From Haberlea rhodopensis (taxonomy: Eukaryota; Streptophyta; Magnoliopsida; Lamiales; Gesneriaceae), in NCBI GenBank assembly GCA_907163345.1, contig CAJQUN010000061.1:2914001-2978000 (forward strand): 64,000 bases of DNA, read 5' to 3'. Both the position numbers and the translations under genes were made by a program. Numbering within the stretch: the stretch's first letter is position 1; each line of letters starts with the position of its first letter. The notes under the pieces are model-generated. The model had not been told where the DNA came from and did not search any database. It saw only the letters and a list, made by a program, of their open reading frames with translations. This document shows positions 33,707 to 46,694 of the stretch, piece by piece.

Positions 33707-36119
33707 ATTCTTCCCAACTAATAAAATTTCGTCCTCAAAATTTAAACGCATGCTTACCACAAAAGTCAACTGTAAATTTACGTACCGTTATACAGCTCAA
33801 AATAGTAACTTGACCATCTGTACTATGATAGTCATCCAAATCATCACGGTTCACACATGTGTCCCATTACACGATCGCAAGACTGCAATTCACGTCACCT
33901 TACCATATTCCAACATTAAAATTCGATGAGTTATCATATATGAATACACTTATTCATGTAAATCGTCACAAAATTACCATCATCGTACTTTAGCCATTAT
34001 GTACTCTTCATTATGATATGATAAATTTTCATTACTAGCACACTAGCATCATTCGAAGATTAGTATCAACATGTTAACAATTATCGAGTGCCATTAGTTC
34101 GTAAAGTCCACACTTACAGTGTTTAATCATCAAGCCTCTTTGTCATACTTCAGTACCTGCGTACTCCCATCGGTACAGTTTCCTTGCACAAAATTTGTGT
34201 GGTTGCAAATGTATGCAACTTATACCAACATCACCACCATCGTCCGTATGAAGTAGCGGTACTCTTGAGCCTTTACGCATCAACATCTCATATATCATCT
34301 CCTGGCTATTATCTGGTGCAAGGTAATTACTAGGAAACCCATTAGTAATTCTCACATAAGTATATCAACATATACGCACAACAACCACATATCATCAATA
34401 TCAAATCATAATGAATGGTCTAACACCAATATTCCTACATCACGATTATATGCACATAGCATCATAATATCGTTCATCCCTCAATTTTATCTCATAACCC
34501 ATCATTTATTCTTATCTACTTGGATAAGTTATCTTATACTGTACATCGCTCCTTACCAATCACGTGCATATACACAATTTAAAGCAATGTATTAACAGCA
34601 ACATTTGATTAATCTCAAACCTTTGTAGAGTAAGTCACTTATATGTACAATAGCATCATGGTATCATGCTCATCACAGTACTCACATGCTCTTAAGCATC
34701 AACTTCCGCATTTCGTCACCCAACTATCATCTGTCATGGGACAAGTACAAAATAACTCATTAGCATTTCTCAAATACTCATAACATAACCACGTACCTTG
34801 TCATTTACGCATTTTGATATTCGTAATGTTTCCATCATCGAACATGAATTCCCTAAACGACGTAATTCTATTCAATTATTTATTCAATAGAGAACTATTT
34901 CATGAATGGACAACAGATCACAGTGTAGTAAGTATTCATGACTTCATGCATCAGTCTGGTCGTATACCAACAGCTAACCAATATCTGTTGTCAAGCAATT
35001 ACTAGAACATCCATTAGTAATTACTGCTTGCATACGTAATCATTTACATGCCTTTCAGTTACTAATCCAATGCCAAAACACACTAAATCATTTAATCATG
35101 AATGTTAGTATATCACAAGTATTCTCCTAATGACGTTATTATTTTGTTTGCCATATCGTGTCTAACTCGTCATTAATCATCACGTGATTATTTATCATCA
35201 CCATCATTACACATCGGAGAATAACATCACAATCTCATACTTATCCATGACATTCACGATAGTTCCCCGTCAACTCGTGACGTTCACAATGATCACATGT
35301 CCACATATGACATTCATAGTGACCCCATGTCATCCCGTGACATACTGTTTAATCTCATTCCAACATGGTTATATTTAACTCAACATAACACGATTAATAA
35401 GTCATTAGTCTCACAATATACAAAACAATCAAGTTTTCATAAACCAATATCATTTAATTTGATCATCATTGCCCCACTGTTATCTCGTCTCTGCCACAAA
35501 AATCAATGAACCTATCAATATTTTATGTCATTTTAACTTCATTCTCAATTCTCCTCATATTTAAATTGATTATCATAAACCATATAAATCAATTGAGATA
35601 TTTCACGATCCACATATATTAAACATGTTAAACCAAACGAAATGGTTTACCTCAATTCCTCGTTCCCATGGATCATTCCAATATTCCCTTGAGCCTACAT
35701 CTCATGTGTCCAAGACATAACAACAACACAATTGTCCACTGCTATCTGCGATCAAACATCATCAATATACAATGCTAGCACAATAGCAATACAATAAACT
35801 CATGCTAGCATAATAGAAGCACATCAATATTCGTCGCCCAATGACGGTACATTAACATTCATTGCTAACGCAATAGCAATATATCAACACTCATCGCCCA
35901 CACTAGCATGCATAATCTCATCGTCACTACTGACATCCATATAATATCAATAATCACAATGAATAAAATTACATTCTTAAAACAATAAGATGTAATAACA
36001 CTTACTGTACACAGTTGATCCACACTTGATCCTTTAAATTGTCCCTGCTCTCAACGTGAATATTCCACAAAATATGATTTCATACCAATACACAAATTGA
36101 TATACTCACCATCAACAGA

Positions 36120-36910
36120 ATAGCGGAATGAGACGTCGCTATATATATAATCGGCGACAAGAACCATCGCCACGGAATCAGCGGAATGCACCATCGCTAA
36201 ACACATGTCCGGCGGCATAAGCCATCGCCAATAACATAGCGGAAAGAGACATCGCTATACACGCACCTGGCGGAATATCCATCGCCAATAAGATAGCGGC
36301 ATGAACCATCGTTCGATATACCTGGCGGCATGAACCATCGCCAATAGAGTAGTGGATCCCTCGTCTTGTTATGGTAGTGTATTTTAATGCCCCTTGCTTC
36401 ACATATAGGCGGCATAGAATAACCTTGCTTCAATGGACATGCGGCTCTCCCACCCCTTGCTTCACATTTTAGCGGCAAATATTCTTTCCTCGCCTCATAT
36501 GATAACCACGCTTCAATGTGACATGCGGCGCTCCCACCCCTCGCTTCACATTTAGCGGCACAAATTAAATAGCGGCAAGCATTTAAAATCATCACTCATC
36601 CATAACAATGGCTCATGGGATATTCACCAAGCATTCCATCCATACCTGCAATACAATGCATATACTACATCCAATATATATCATCATGAGTGTATTTTAA
36701 TGCACTTTGCTCAAATGCGACATGCGGCACTCCCACCCCTCGCTTCAACATTTGGCGGCAAAGCATTAAAATTATCACTCCAATACATAGATAACCACAA
36801 TGAGTGTATTTTAATGCACCTCGCTCAAATGCGACATGCAGTACTCCCACCCCTCGCTTCAACATTTGGCGACGAAGCATTAAAATCATCACTCCATTGT
36901 ACACATGCAA
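36120..36910. repeat. Tandem-repeat field inside E4 (about 40-bp and about 115-bp units)
   Basis: In the first part, units containing GGCGGAATATCCATCGCCAATA and AGCGGAAAGAGACATCGCTATA alternate; each has short inverted pairs (GGCG...CGCC, AGCG...CGCT). In the second part, two adjacent copies of about 115 bp (about 36688-36800 and 36801-36910) share GAGTGTATTTTAATGCAC, CTCCCACCCCTCGCTTCAAC and AAGCATTAAAATYATCACTCC. Older, more divergent copies precede them. Confidence 0.8.
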
Positions 36911-37352
36911 CCACAAGGCATAATCCATGATGTATATAAAACGCAGGTTACCGTTTCGTGTCTTTCAACCCTGGCCTTAGCCCTTCGTGTCATAGTGTCC
37001 CTACAGGAACAATCACAAATCATGAGCATATAATAGTCCATATTCACCACAATATGATTATAACGAGTAAATGCATAAACTATGAGTACAAAGTACTTCC
37101 TGTATTCCAATGCATTTCAAAATGCTCCATTTGGTTGTTCCTGTGCCACAACTCACAATCATAATCAACAGGTTATATTATGATTTCATAGATGTCATGA
37201 CATATAATTGTTCCACTATGATCACATATCATAAACACACATAAGCAAAATAGTCGTGTCACGCAATACTAACTACTATTATGCATAAATATGTGCTACC
37301 CATTCCTATCAACAAGTTCCTAGGCCCTTAACAGCCCCAAAGAGCAACCACT

Positions 37353-37364
37353 GCTCTGATACCA
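37353..37364 (-). promoter_or_regulatory. E4 primer binding site (initiator tRNA-Met)
   Basis: GCTCTGATACCA on the + strand is TGGTATCAGAGC on the minus strand. It lies 4 nt inside the right LTR and sets the element's orientation. Confidence 0.9.
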
Positions 37365-37368
37365 CTAA

Positions 37369-40363
37369 TGTAAGACCCCGACACTTAAACTCGTCATTAG
37401 TTCATTTATGACGTCGTATGTGTATAAATTTTCATTTTCTTTTCATTCTTTAAAAAGAATCATTTCATGTTTCCCATAATCCCATGACATAAATAATGTT
37501 CAACGTTATATGAGCATCTCTACCAACAATTAGACTCAAAGATTTCGCCCATTACCATCCCTATTACACCACTTTTATATTGTGGGTTTTTATTAAAAAA
37601 ATTGGGCAGAGTCTCCCCATAAATTGAGCTATCTCAAAATAAGACACATCACCAATATAATTCCCAGCCAGGGAAAAACACAATACTTAAAAGAAAACAA
37701 AACTCTAAATAAGTTCCCAGCCAGGGAAAACACCATGCTAGGAAGACATCAGAAGTGGGCTTCAACACCCTTATACAGTCCATATACATGCTTCTAATTG
37801 CTCACATACGAGCAACAAATAAATGCGTACCAATCTAACTGAATAAATAGCGTATCCTATTTACCCACTCTCATATACGCTTCTGCTGCTGGAAGCGGCA
37901 TGATCCAACAAAACTCGAACCAATATCCCAAAGTAGTTTAGTACCTGTTGTCCCTGTTTCAACAGAAACAGCCCCACACAGGTGAGCATACCTTGTCACG
38001 ATACTCATATTCATGACAATGCATAACAATTATAATTAATTCATGATATAACAATTTAAGAGTATTTAAAATCCATAAAAAATGTACTCCCTGTACAGTT
38101 CGGAATCCGTATAGCTTCCACTAGCTGTTCCTGTTTCAGTCTCACATGTTTCATAAACATCAAGTTCAGTATCGTTAATCACAACATGAAACTCATCAAT
38201 GTAATAAATTCAATATAATCACAATTCATCATTTATGCTCAATCATAACGAGTCTCATATCGAAGGCAACTCTGCCTGTACGTTAACCTCATTCTCAACC
38301 ATTTCTCATATCGATCATGCCAAAGGCATCCATACCCAACTCCATATCCGGACCACGTACATTTACGTGTCCATCATACCACATATATCAACTCAATTCA
38401 CATATTCATTTTCTTATATTCAGTTATCACAATTCAACAATACATGAATACTAGAATATGAAATAATTCATATTATACCTGCTCGTACGTCACTACGTAC
38501 CTTATAATCTGTTTTTACCGTCAAGTCACCCTCCTTGTTGTCCGAGAGCTCAAGAAGGCTCTACATGAACTTAAAGGTATAAGAGTTACCTCATAACCAA
38601 TATTTGATGTACAAAATCTCTTATTAATTCATTCATAAAGTTATGCCCATAATATCACATAATCCAACCACCCAAAAACAAAACTAAATTTAGCCAATTA
38701 ACATGTTCCAAACATCCAAACAAACATCGAAGTGATTCAAACCAAGATAGGAAAGAAAGGATCCAGGTAGATAAGAGATTCTACCCTTTAAATCCAATTC
38801 CCTTAATCCCAACATAAAGTAATTTATTTGATTAAATTCAACTTTATCAAATTAAAGATGCATTGGATTCCAAAATTCTTGATTTAGAACTCACTATTAA
38901 GATTTGAAACTCAATAAAGTGACATAAATAAATAATACATGCTATGTTATCCATATGAGCATAAATATCACCATAACTCTATTCCATGTTATAATAGATA
39001 CTAGGAAAACATGCATACATGTGTATATCACACTCATGCACTCACTAGTGCACCATTTATCACCCAAACAACACTCACCCGCCCTCACCGAGGTGTACAA
39101 ACGCACACGCAGCAACATTCGGCCGCTAAGTTCCCCCATGTCAAGGTTTAACCCAAATCTAGAATTCTACAAAGTTTAAAATCACACATGGGCATATTTT
39201 ACTATACAATTAGCAAGGTTCTTTGATAAGTCTTTAACATCATTGAAGCACTCATTAGCATGTATCCATTTACTCTAATCACAAGATAATACTTATTTTA
39301 AGATATAAACATCTTTAACCATAGCCCAATGCCCACCAAACACTACATTGCTACAAGGCATACAAGTAGTTTTTCACCACACAACTAGCAAGACTTTTGA
39401 CCAACAACTGAACTACATTTAAGCATATTATCAAACACCTTAAAAGCATGATTTTAAGCTCAAAGCCATCCTCAATTTTTTGGCCATTAAATCCCCAACA
39501 AGTCAGCCACTTTTCAGCAAGATATTGGGCCATTTTTAACATAGAAATCATGTTATAGACACACCACAAACTCAAATACACAGCAGCAAGTTTATGATTC
39601 TAAATCAATCTAAATTCCAACAAAAACATCAAGAATTTCGAACTCAACCCTAGCAGATTTTTCAAGCCACTAACACCCAAAACCAAGCCCCCAAAACAGC
39701 AAGAAAATCGACCCACAACAAGCAAGGATTCGACCCCAACACAACCACAAATTTCAAACATTTACATCTCAATTTTCGAACACAAAACCCACAAAACTCA
39801 ACCAAAATTCGAAATACAAGAGAGGTAAAAGGTGTAGGATGCTAAGAAATTTCATACCCAACAATTTCATAGCAATAAAAATCGAATTCCATTGGCAAAA
39901 TCGAACCCTACCGACGAGAGAGAAGGGGCGACGGGTTTGGGGTTTGGGGAAGGAGAGAACCGATGTGTGTAGTGTGTGTAGAGGGTGTAGTGTGTGTAGG
40001 ATTTAATCTCCCCTTTAAAAAAATTAAACCCAATACTCTAACTTTTATTCATCCCCTTTTCTTTATTAAAATAAAAGACAAATTATTCCTCAATTTAAAT
40101 CATGCAATTTTTTTTTCTTGCATCGCAAAGTTACCCCAGAATTATTTATTCTCATCCCAGACTAAAATGACATTCCCAATAATTTATAATCTCCTTGAAT
40201 TTAATTTACTCCACAAGTTCAATCCAAAGTTATAAATTCAATCCCGGAACCAGTTATCGCAACTCCGTTCCAAAATCCGGAACTCAAAAATTAAATCCCG
40301 AGGTATCATACAAATATCATAATTAAATCCATTTGACAATTAATAATTATTCCGGACATCACA
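37369..40363 (-). repeat. E4 5' LTR (right copy)
   Basis: 2995 bp, partner of 30732-33706 with scattered substitutions. One insertion near 40228-40255 (AATTCAATCCCGGAACCAGTTATCGC) is absent from the left copy. Confidence 0.93.
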
Positions 40364-40368
40364 TATCC

Positions 40369-41619
40369 CATGTGTCATAGGCATGAATCCTTTCTTTGAT
40401 TCTTGCATGCTAAACCGTTTTAGCACTTTGTCTATGTATGTACTTTGACTTAGGCCAAGTAATCTTCTTGATCTATCTCTATAGATCTTGATACCTAATA
40501 CATAGGTGGCTTCACCCAAATCTTTCATAGAAAAGCAATTCCCTAGCCAAATCTTTACAGATTGTAAGGCAGGGATATCATTCCCAATGAGAAGTATGTC
40601 ATCTACATACAATACTAGGAAGATAATTATGCTCCCACTGACCTTCTTGTAGACACAAGGTTCATCTACGTTTTTGACGAAGCCAAACTCTTTGACTGCA
40701 TCATCAAAATGAAGATTCCAACTCTGAGAAGCTTGCTTCAATCCATAAATGGATCGTTGTAGCTTGCATATCTTTCCAGCATCCTTTGAATCGACAAAAC
40801 CCTTGGGCTGTGTCATGTACACATCCTAAGTAAATTTTCATTAAGGAAAGCTGTTTTGACATCCATCTGCCAGATTTCATAATCATGAAATACAGCTATT
40901 GCAAGTAAGATCCTAATGGATTTAACCATGGCAACTGGTGAAAAAGTTTCATCATAGTCAATACCAATGAACTTGTTTGAAACATTTAGCAACCAGTCGA
41001 CCTTTAAAGGTTTGTACATTACCATCCATTCGGTCTTTTTCTTGAAAATCCATTTGCACCCTATTGGTCTTACCCTTTCAGGCGGGTCAACCAAAGTCCA
41101 TACTTGGTTTGCATACATGGATTCCATCTCAGATTTCATGGCCTCTTGCCATTTCTCAGAATCAGGGCCCATTATAGCTTCTTGATAAGATGACGGCTCA
41201 TCCTCATCAATAAGTAGTAAGTCACCTTGTTGAGTCACAAGAAATCCATATCTCTGTGGCTCACGGTGTTCTCTTACAGACCAACGCTGGGCTTGTGTCT
41301 CTTGAGCAGGCATTTCATCCACAACAACTTGTGATGTCTGCTCTGTTTCCATCTCAATATCATGCTCGGTGTTTTCTTGTGGTTGTACTTCAGTAAGTTC
41401 TATTTGTCTCCCACTGGTTCTTCTAGAAATAAATTCTCTTTCAAGAAAAACACTTGTCCGAGCAACAACCACTTTGTTCTCGGTGGGATAATAGAAATAG
41501 TATCCTTTCGTTTCCTTAGGATACCCCACAAATAAACACTTATCAGATTTGGGTCCAAGTTTATTGGGGGCTTGACGTCTCACGTAAGCCTCACAACCCC
41601 AAATCTTCACAACAGGCAT
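40369..41619 (-). pseudogene. E3 pol, C-terminal integrase region and reverse transcriptase (cut by E4)
   Basis: Minus strand. The frame 41619-40813 starts in the integrase C-terminal region (KIWGCEAYVRR; FVGYPKETKGYYFY), then a linker, then RT (WQEAMKSEMESMYANQVW; DYDETFSPVA; WQMDVKTAFLN). After a frameshift the frame 40822-40369 carries KLQRSIYGLKQASQSWN, the catalytic YVDDILL and DLGEATYVLGIKIYRDR. It ends at the E4 insertion, and RNase H resumes at 30731. A local scramble near 41000 (TEWMVMYKPLKVDW) in place of the KARLVAKGY block is a double frameshift. Confidence 0.9.
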
Positions 41620-42944
41620 ACTAGGACGCTTCTTAGTCCATATCTAATATGGTGTCTTTTCAACTGATTTAGATAGAACACGGTTCAGTATAAATATTGA
41701 TGTTTCTAAAGCATGTCCCCAAAAGGAAATCGGGAGATCTGCATGACTCATCATTGATCGAACCATGTCGAACAAAGTTCGATTCCTCCTTTCGGATACA
41801 CCATTCCATTGTGGAGTATACGGAGGTGTGAGTTGTGGGACTATCCCACACTCCTTTAGATAGTCATGAAACTCTTGGCTTAGGTATTCTCCTCCTCGAT
41901 CTGATCGGAGGATTTTGATACTTTTGCCAAGTTGGTTTTGTACTTCATTATTGAAATCTTTGAACTTTCAAAGGTTTCATGTTTATGTTTCATTAGGTGC
42001 ACATACCCATATCTACTGAAGTCATCAGTAAATGTAACGAAGTATTAAAAACCACCTCTAGCTTGTGTGGTTATTGGCCCACATACGTCACTATGTATGA
42101 AACTCAATAAATCATTTGTCCTTTCAACATTTCCCTTGAAATGGGGTCTAGTCATCTTGCCCATTAAACAAGATTCACATGTTTCATATGATTCAAAATC
42201 AAATGAATCTAATACTCCATCCTTATGAAGTTTTGATATGTGATTCTCGTTTATATGGCCCAAGCGACAATGCCAGTGATAAGTTGGATTAGAATCATTA
42301 TTCTTGATCCTTTTAGTATTTATGTTATAGACAGGCATATCAAGATTTAATACATAAAGACCATTAATCAATTGTGCATTAGCATAAAACATATCATTTA
42401 AATAAATGGAGCAACACTTGTCCTTTATAATAAATGAAAACCCAACCTTGTCCAAACAAGAAATTGAAATAATGTTTCTCGTGATAGAAGGCACAAAATA
42501 ACAGTCTTTTAAATCCAATAATAAACCAGAAGGCAAAGTTAAAGAGTAATCTCCTATAGCTAATGCAGCAACTCTTGCTCCATTTCCCACTCGGAGATCA
42601 ACATCGCCTTTCACAAACATCCTACTCCTTCTGAGATCCTGCACATTAACACAAATGTGAGAACCACATCCAGTATCTAATACCCATGATGAAGAAGTAG
42701 ATAAATTGACTTCTATAACAAAAATACCTGAAGTGGAAGTCACACTTCCCTTCGTATTCTTAAGATCTTCGAGATATAATTTACAGTTCCTCTTCCAATG
42801 TCCGGTCTCACCGCAATGGAAGCAGTTCCCTTCCTTAGCCACTCCTCCCTTTGGCTTGAATACAGAAGAATGAGGCTTAGATTTAACAAAGACTTTCTTG
42901 TTCTTAAAGCCTTTTGCTTTAGCATTTCCCTTGCTCTTATTCAC
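41620..42944 (-). pseudogene. E3 gag C-terminus, protease and integrase (frameshifted)
   Basis: Minus strand. The open frame 42944-42045 holds the Gag zinc knuckle CFHCGETGHWKRNC, the protease site VLDTGCGSHIC, the GAG-pre-integrase HWHCRLGHINENHISKL...CESCLMGKM and the first integrase Asp in FIHSDVCGP. Below 42045 the integrase continues in shifted frames: TDDFSRYGYVHL, KILRSDRGGEY (second Asp), TPPYTPQWNGVSERRNRT (Glu) and SFWGHALETSIFILN, with a stop near 41646. All three catalytic residues are readable, but not in one frame. Confidence 0.9.
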
Positions 42945-42983
42945 AATAAGAACATTAGTGGTTTAGACTTCTTTGTGTTCGCT

Positions 42984-43581
42984 TCATATGATCTCAACAT
43001 ACCAAGCAACTACGGTAGTCTTTTCGATTTTAATCATATTGTAATTCAAGACAAATTGACTGTAGCTATCAGGTAACGATTGCAAGATTACGTTAGTGGC
43101 CAACTCTTGGTCCAATGGAAAACCCAGCTTCTCAAGATTCTCAATGTACCCAATCATCTTCAGTACATGAGTTCCAACAAGGCTTCCTTCTACCATTCTG
43201 CACTGGAATAACGCTTTAGAGACGTCATACCTCTCTTGTCTTGCTTGTTGTTGGTAGAGTTGCTTTAAGTGCTCGATCATATCGAACGCCTCCATTTCCT
43301 CATGTTGCTTCTGAAGCTCAGAGTTCATGGTGGCAAGCATAAGGCAACCAACATCAAGTGCGTCATTTTGATGCTTCTTGTAAGCATCCTTATCGGCTTT
43401 AGGGGCCGTCACGGGAGGTTCCCTCAGTAGGTAAGGGTTCCTCTAGGACATAGTGATTTTTCTCTTGTTTGAGGACAATCCTCAAATTCCTATACCAGTC
43501 TAGGAAATTAGTCCCATTCAGTTTGTCCTTCTCAAGGACCGACCGTAATGACAGTGTGCTAGTTACGTTGTTTGATGCCAT
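42984..43581 (-). pseudogene. E3 gag, N-terminal part (frameshifted)
   Basis: Starts at ATG 43581 (MASNNVTSTLSLRSVLEKDKLNG) with NFLDWYRNLRIVLKQEK, the usual N-terminus of copia Gag. The frame changes near 43400 and continues as 43412-42984 (LATMNSELQKQHEEMEAFDMIEHLKQLY; MVEGSLVGTHVLKMIGYIENLEKLG; ILQSLPDSYSQFVLNYNM), the UBN2 domain. A second shift near 42960 leads to the zinc-knuckle frame. Confidence 0.9.
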
Positions 43582-45210
43582 GGATATCTACAATATAAAT
43601 ATGCAAAATAAGTTTACGATTTTAATCATTTAATAAGGTCTTATATTAAATGACACTCCCACTATTTTGTTTAAATTATCAACCCTCGAAACCTTAGTGG
43701 GCCAAGATCCATATTTCACCTAATCCTGAGTTAGCTTTGGCTAATTACCCAAGACTCGGTTATTTAGGTAGACAACACTTTGTCAATTACATCACATGTA
43801 ATTCTTGGATGGTTGGATGAACAACACTTTGTTCAAATTCATCTAATGAATTATTATCCAACCCCATGCCTCAGGTTCCCAATCCTATTGAGATAACCTA
43901 GTTAAGTCGGACCCAATTTAAAGTAAAACGGATATCACTTTTATCCTTTCGCGCCTTACCAAGATTGTCACGGTGCTTTGCTTTGGCAAACCCACACATG
44001 TTCAATCGAAGTCTTGACGAGTACTTTTAATTTTGGAAGGCATCTAAAACTTAAAATTATTAGAGGGATTTATTGATCTCTTGATTTCATTGATAATTAA
44101 AAATATGTCTGGTAGATATACGCATATACATATCTATATATATGTATAACAATCATCAATATAAACATTATAAGATGAACATGCATCACATACATCAACT
44201 TAAATTAAATGTGACATGGTTATAGCCCCTACTAACGATTTTCTCAAGCCAATGAGAAAATCCTAAAAGGTCAACCTAAGGTAACTTCTTCAAGCACATC
44301 TTTGGCTCCCTTTTGTGAATGGTCTCCTCATCCCGGCACCTTGGTCCATCTTCATTGATCTCCATCAACAAAATAAACTATACTATATAACAATTACATG
44401 ATATAGAGAATTCCTCAAGTTACATTCGATGGGAATATAGGAGAGGGATAACATATAGGAAAAATAGAGAAGACACGACACGCAGGCTGTAAAAAAAATA
44501 CAAACATTCACAAAATCCTATCTAATAGGTCATAGGGTTATAACCATGCACCATGCTCAAACAACACATAAAACATGATATTACAATTAATGAATTAAAT
44601 TCTAAACATTTTAAAATTTAATTGTAATTAAAAAAACTGTAAAATAAATTTTTTGAAAATTATTGTACGCTCGGGACATCACATGCCACTGATACTCGGC
44701 GCGTCTCAAGCCATGGACTTGCTAACCCTAGCAAGCCCACGGTTGCAGCCATGTCTTGGACCAAGGGTTCGAAAAACCCTAGCCCAACACATGGCCCAAC
44801 CATGCACAAGACTAGGGTTCGAAAACCTAGCCATGTGCGGCGGTTGCTTGACCTCCTCGAGCCAAAAGGGTTCGAAACCCTAGCCACAAAAGCGGCGGCG
44901 GTGGCCGAGAGCCATGGAGCCAAGGGTTTGAAACCCTAGCCCTCATGCGGCGGCTCGACCCATGTTCGAGCCAATGGCTTCGGATTCTGGACGGTGGTGG
45001 CCGAACCAACATGAGCCAAGGGCTCGGTCGGCACACTCGTATATCGTATACGTCAATCCGTCAATTATATCACATATAATATTACGATGATTTCCACAAA
45101 ATCGATTATCACATATCATATATGAATTTATACAGTTTCAAAGCATGCAAAAGATCAAAAAACATGATTAAACAATTAATCACAAATCCCCGATATGAGC
45201 TTTGCACACG
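43582..45210 (-). other. E3 leader between primer site and gag (non-coding, 1.6 kb)
   Basis: No gene. Unusually long for a copia leader. It holds a G+C-rich repeat patch (44690-45030), described separately, in otherwise A+T-rich DNA. Confidence 0.7.
44764..44940. repeat. Near-palindromic AGGGTTCGAAACCCTAGCC repeats in the E3 leader
   Basis: Four copies at about 44764, 44814, 44867 and 44922, spaced 50-55 bp, separated by G+C-rich GCGGCGG sequence. Each is close to the palindrome AGGGTTTCGAAACCCT. The patch also shares GGCGGTGGCCGAGAGC with the E3 LTR (45523-45540). Confidence 0.75.
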
Positions 45211-45222
45211 GCTCTGATACCA
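45211..45222 (-). promoter_or_regulatory. E3 primer binding site (initiator tRNA-Met)
   Basis: + strand GCTCTGATACCA, that is TGGTATCAGAGC on the minus strand, one base from the LTR at 45224. Confidence 0.93.
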
Positions 45223-45223
45223 C

Positions 45224-46694
45224 TGTTAGGAATCCGATCAAGCAATATGCAGCGGAAAACAAAAAAAACTGGATTCCTACCAAGGACCTATACAAAGTTA
45301 TCATATCAAGATTGAATAGAATCATACCCTTGAAGCGTGTTTGAAGCAGATTCCTCGTTCCAACACCACGAGTCACGGAAATAGATTTGCACCTTTGTCT
45401 CTACAGTATCCACACGATCAAATCGAAAAGGGTTGTTGAAGAACAAGTTGCTAGACTTGATCTTCAACGAATCAAAACCACGCGGTTACAATCACCGGAC
45501 AAAACCGGCCGTGAAGATCAAGGCGGCGGTGGCCGAGAGCTTCGAAATCGGCGGCGGGGTGGTGACCTTTTAGGTTATATGAATTGTGTTGTCTAACCTT
45601 CAACTCAAACCTTATGAACCATTATATATCTAATACATGGATTAATTAAAGACTTTCAAAAATCCATTTGGCCCATCACCAACATTTAATTAAATCCACA
45701 CATATATATATAATATAATTAAGACTCTTCTTAATTAAATTAATTCATCCAATGAATTTTATCTCCCTTTATCGATTTAATCTTTTGTGTGACCCGATAG
45801 GATCTTGCAATGTTGGCAGTGACATAAAATCTAATTTTATGTCACAAGCAATGAGCGGTATCTAGCAACACATCAAGGCTACCCAAATTACAAGAATGTC
45901 ATTGACTCGACATAACCTACGGACTGTGATAAAATTAACCATGTAACTCAATCCCTTTGTCCAATGTGTTTAGATTGAACACGAGTCATGAAATAGTCAT
46001 AATCATATTTTCAATCTTTTATTTCTTGATCCCCAAGTAGAACTAAAATAAACGAATAAGCTCGATATCACATATTGACTCATTCGAGCATGGCCATGCA
46101 TTAGTCTTACTTGATCAAGGGCCCAAACACTTCCCCTGTTATATAGGAGGGACAAATCCTATCTTGATCACTCAACATCCCTCTACATAATTCGTGGTGT
46201 ATCCAATGATTGTCTTTATAGTTTACCCTGTTACAGGTAACGTTTGACAATATCAATATACACGACTCCTTATTTTGGGATCTCTGGTGATCTCAAGTCG
46301 TAAGGATTACATACATTATTATCACTATGAGAATTGCTTATGACGTTCATATAACTATCCATGTAGCATTTTCATGGTGGGTCTGTCCAGTAAATCGTTC
46401 TCTAACATGCACCCATGTGTTGATTTGATATCTCATATCCATGAACAATTCATCAATCAATATATATTAGCCTCAATGCATTATCATTATCCTTATTCAT
46501 GATAATACTTGACTAGGGACAATCTTTAAGAATAATACAATATTATTCTAAGGACATTAACATATATATATATATATATATATTCATATTACACAGATAC
46601 TGGAACAATATATATAATAATGAATTGCTTTTATTAAAATCATTGTATGCCAAAATCAATCATCTAATGAGTTGTCTTAGGGGATATTCCAACA
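45224..46694 (-). repeat. E3 5' LTR (right copy)
   Basis: 1471 bp, TG...CA, partner of 28485-29968, with a shorter (TA)n run at 46562-46583. Followed by the GGAAA duplication. Confidence 0.95.

Larger units (their letters stand above)
33707..37368 (-). other. E4 internal domain: non-coding, with several short tandem-repeat fields
   Basis: I see no protein motif on either strand. Repeat fields: about 35240-35345 (GTGACATTCACRATG-like units), about 35760-35910 (GCTAGCAYAATAGCA / TCATCGCCCA units), about 36120-36360 (GGCGGMATRARCCATCGCCAATA alternating with TAGCGGAAWGAGACATCGCTATA, about 40-bp units) and 36395-36910 (longer units with CCCACCCCTCGCTTCACATTTAGCGGC). The rest is A+T-rich with many CAT/ATG-rich stretches. 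The longest minus frame (36197-36595) runs through the arrays and is an artefact. Confidence 0.8.
30732..40363 (-). mobile_element. E4: non-coding long-LTR element (LARD-like), nested in E3
   Basis: The LTRs are 30732-33706 (2975 bp) and 37369-40363 (2995 bp), starting TGTAAGACCCCGAC and ending GGACATCACA. A perfect duplication, TATCC, flanks it (30727-30731 and 40364-40368). Reading E3 across the duplication restores its frame (HGI joined to HLSK). The primer site is on the minus strand at 37353-37364, so transcription is right to left. Next to 33706, GTTGGGAAGAAT on the minus strand is a possible polypurine tract. The 3662-bp interior has no gag or pol, only arrays and A+T-rich DNA. About 3-kb LTRs and a non-coding interior fit a LARD. 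The termini resemble those of Tekay-type chromoviruses, a likely helper lineage (inference). Confidence 0.93.
28485..46694 (-). mobile_element. E3: Ty1/copia element, minus strand, interrupted by E4
   Basis: The LTRs are 28485-29968 (3' LTR in element sense) and 45224-46694 (5' LTR). Both start TGTTAGGAATCC and end ATTCCAACA on the + strand. A perfect duplication, GGAAA, flanks it (28480-28484 and 46695-46699). The primer site for initiator tRNA-Met lies at 45211-45222, and a polypurine tract next to 29968. Gag, protease, integrase, RT and RNase H follow in copia order on the minus strand. Removing E4 (30732-40363) leaves about 8.6 kb. Several frameshifts make it defective. It differs from the E1/E2 lineage in LTRs, Gag and the lack of a 3' extra ORF. 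Confidence 0.95.

Noticed and set aside
36197..36595. 132-codon minus frame inside E4
   Set aside because: It runs through the tandem repeats (CEARGG repeated) and matches no protein family that I know.
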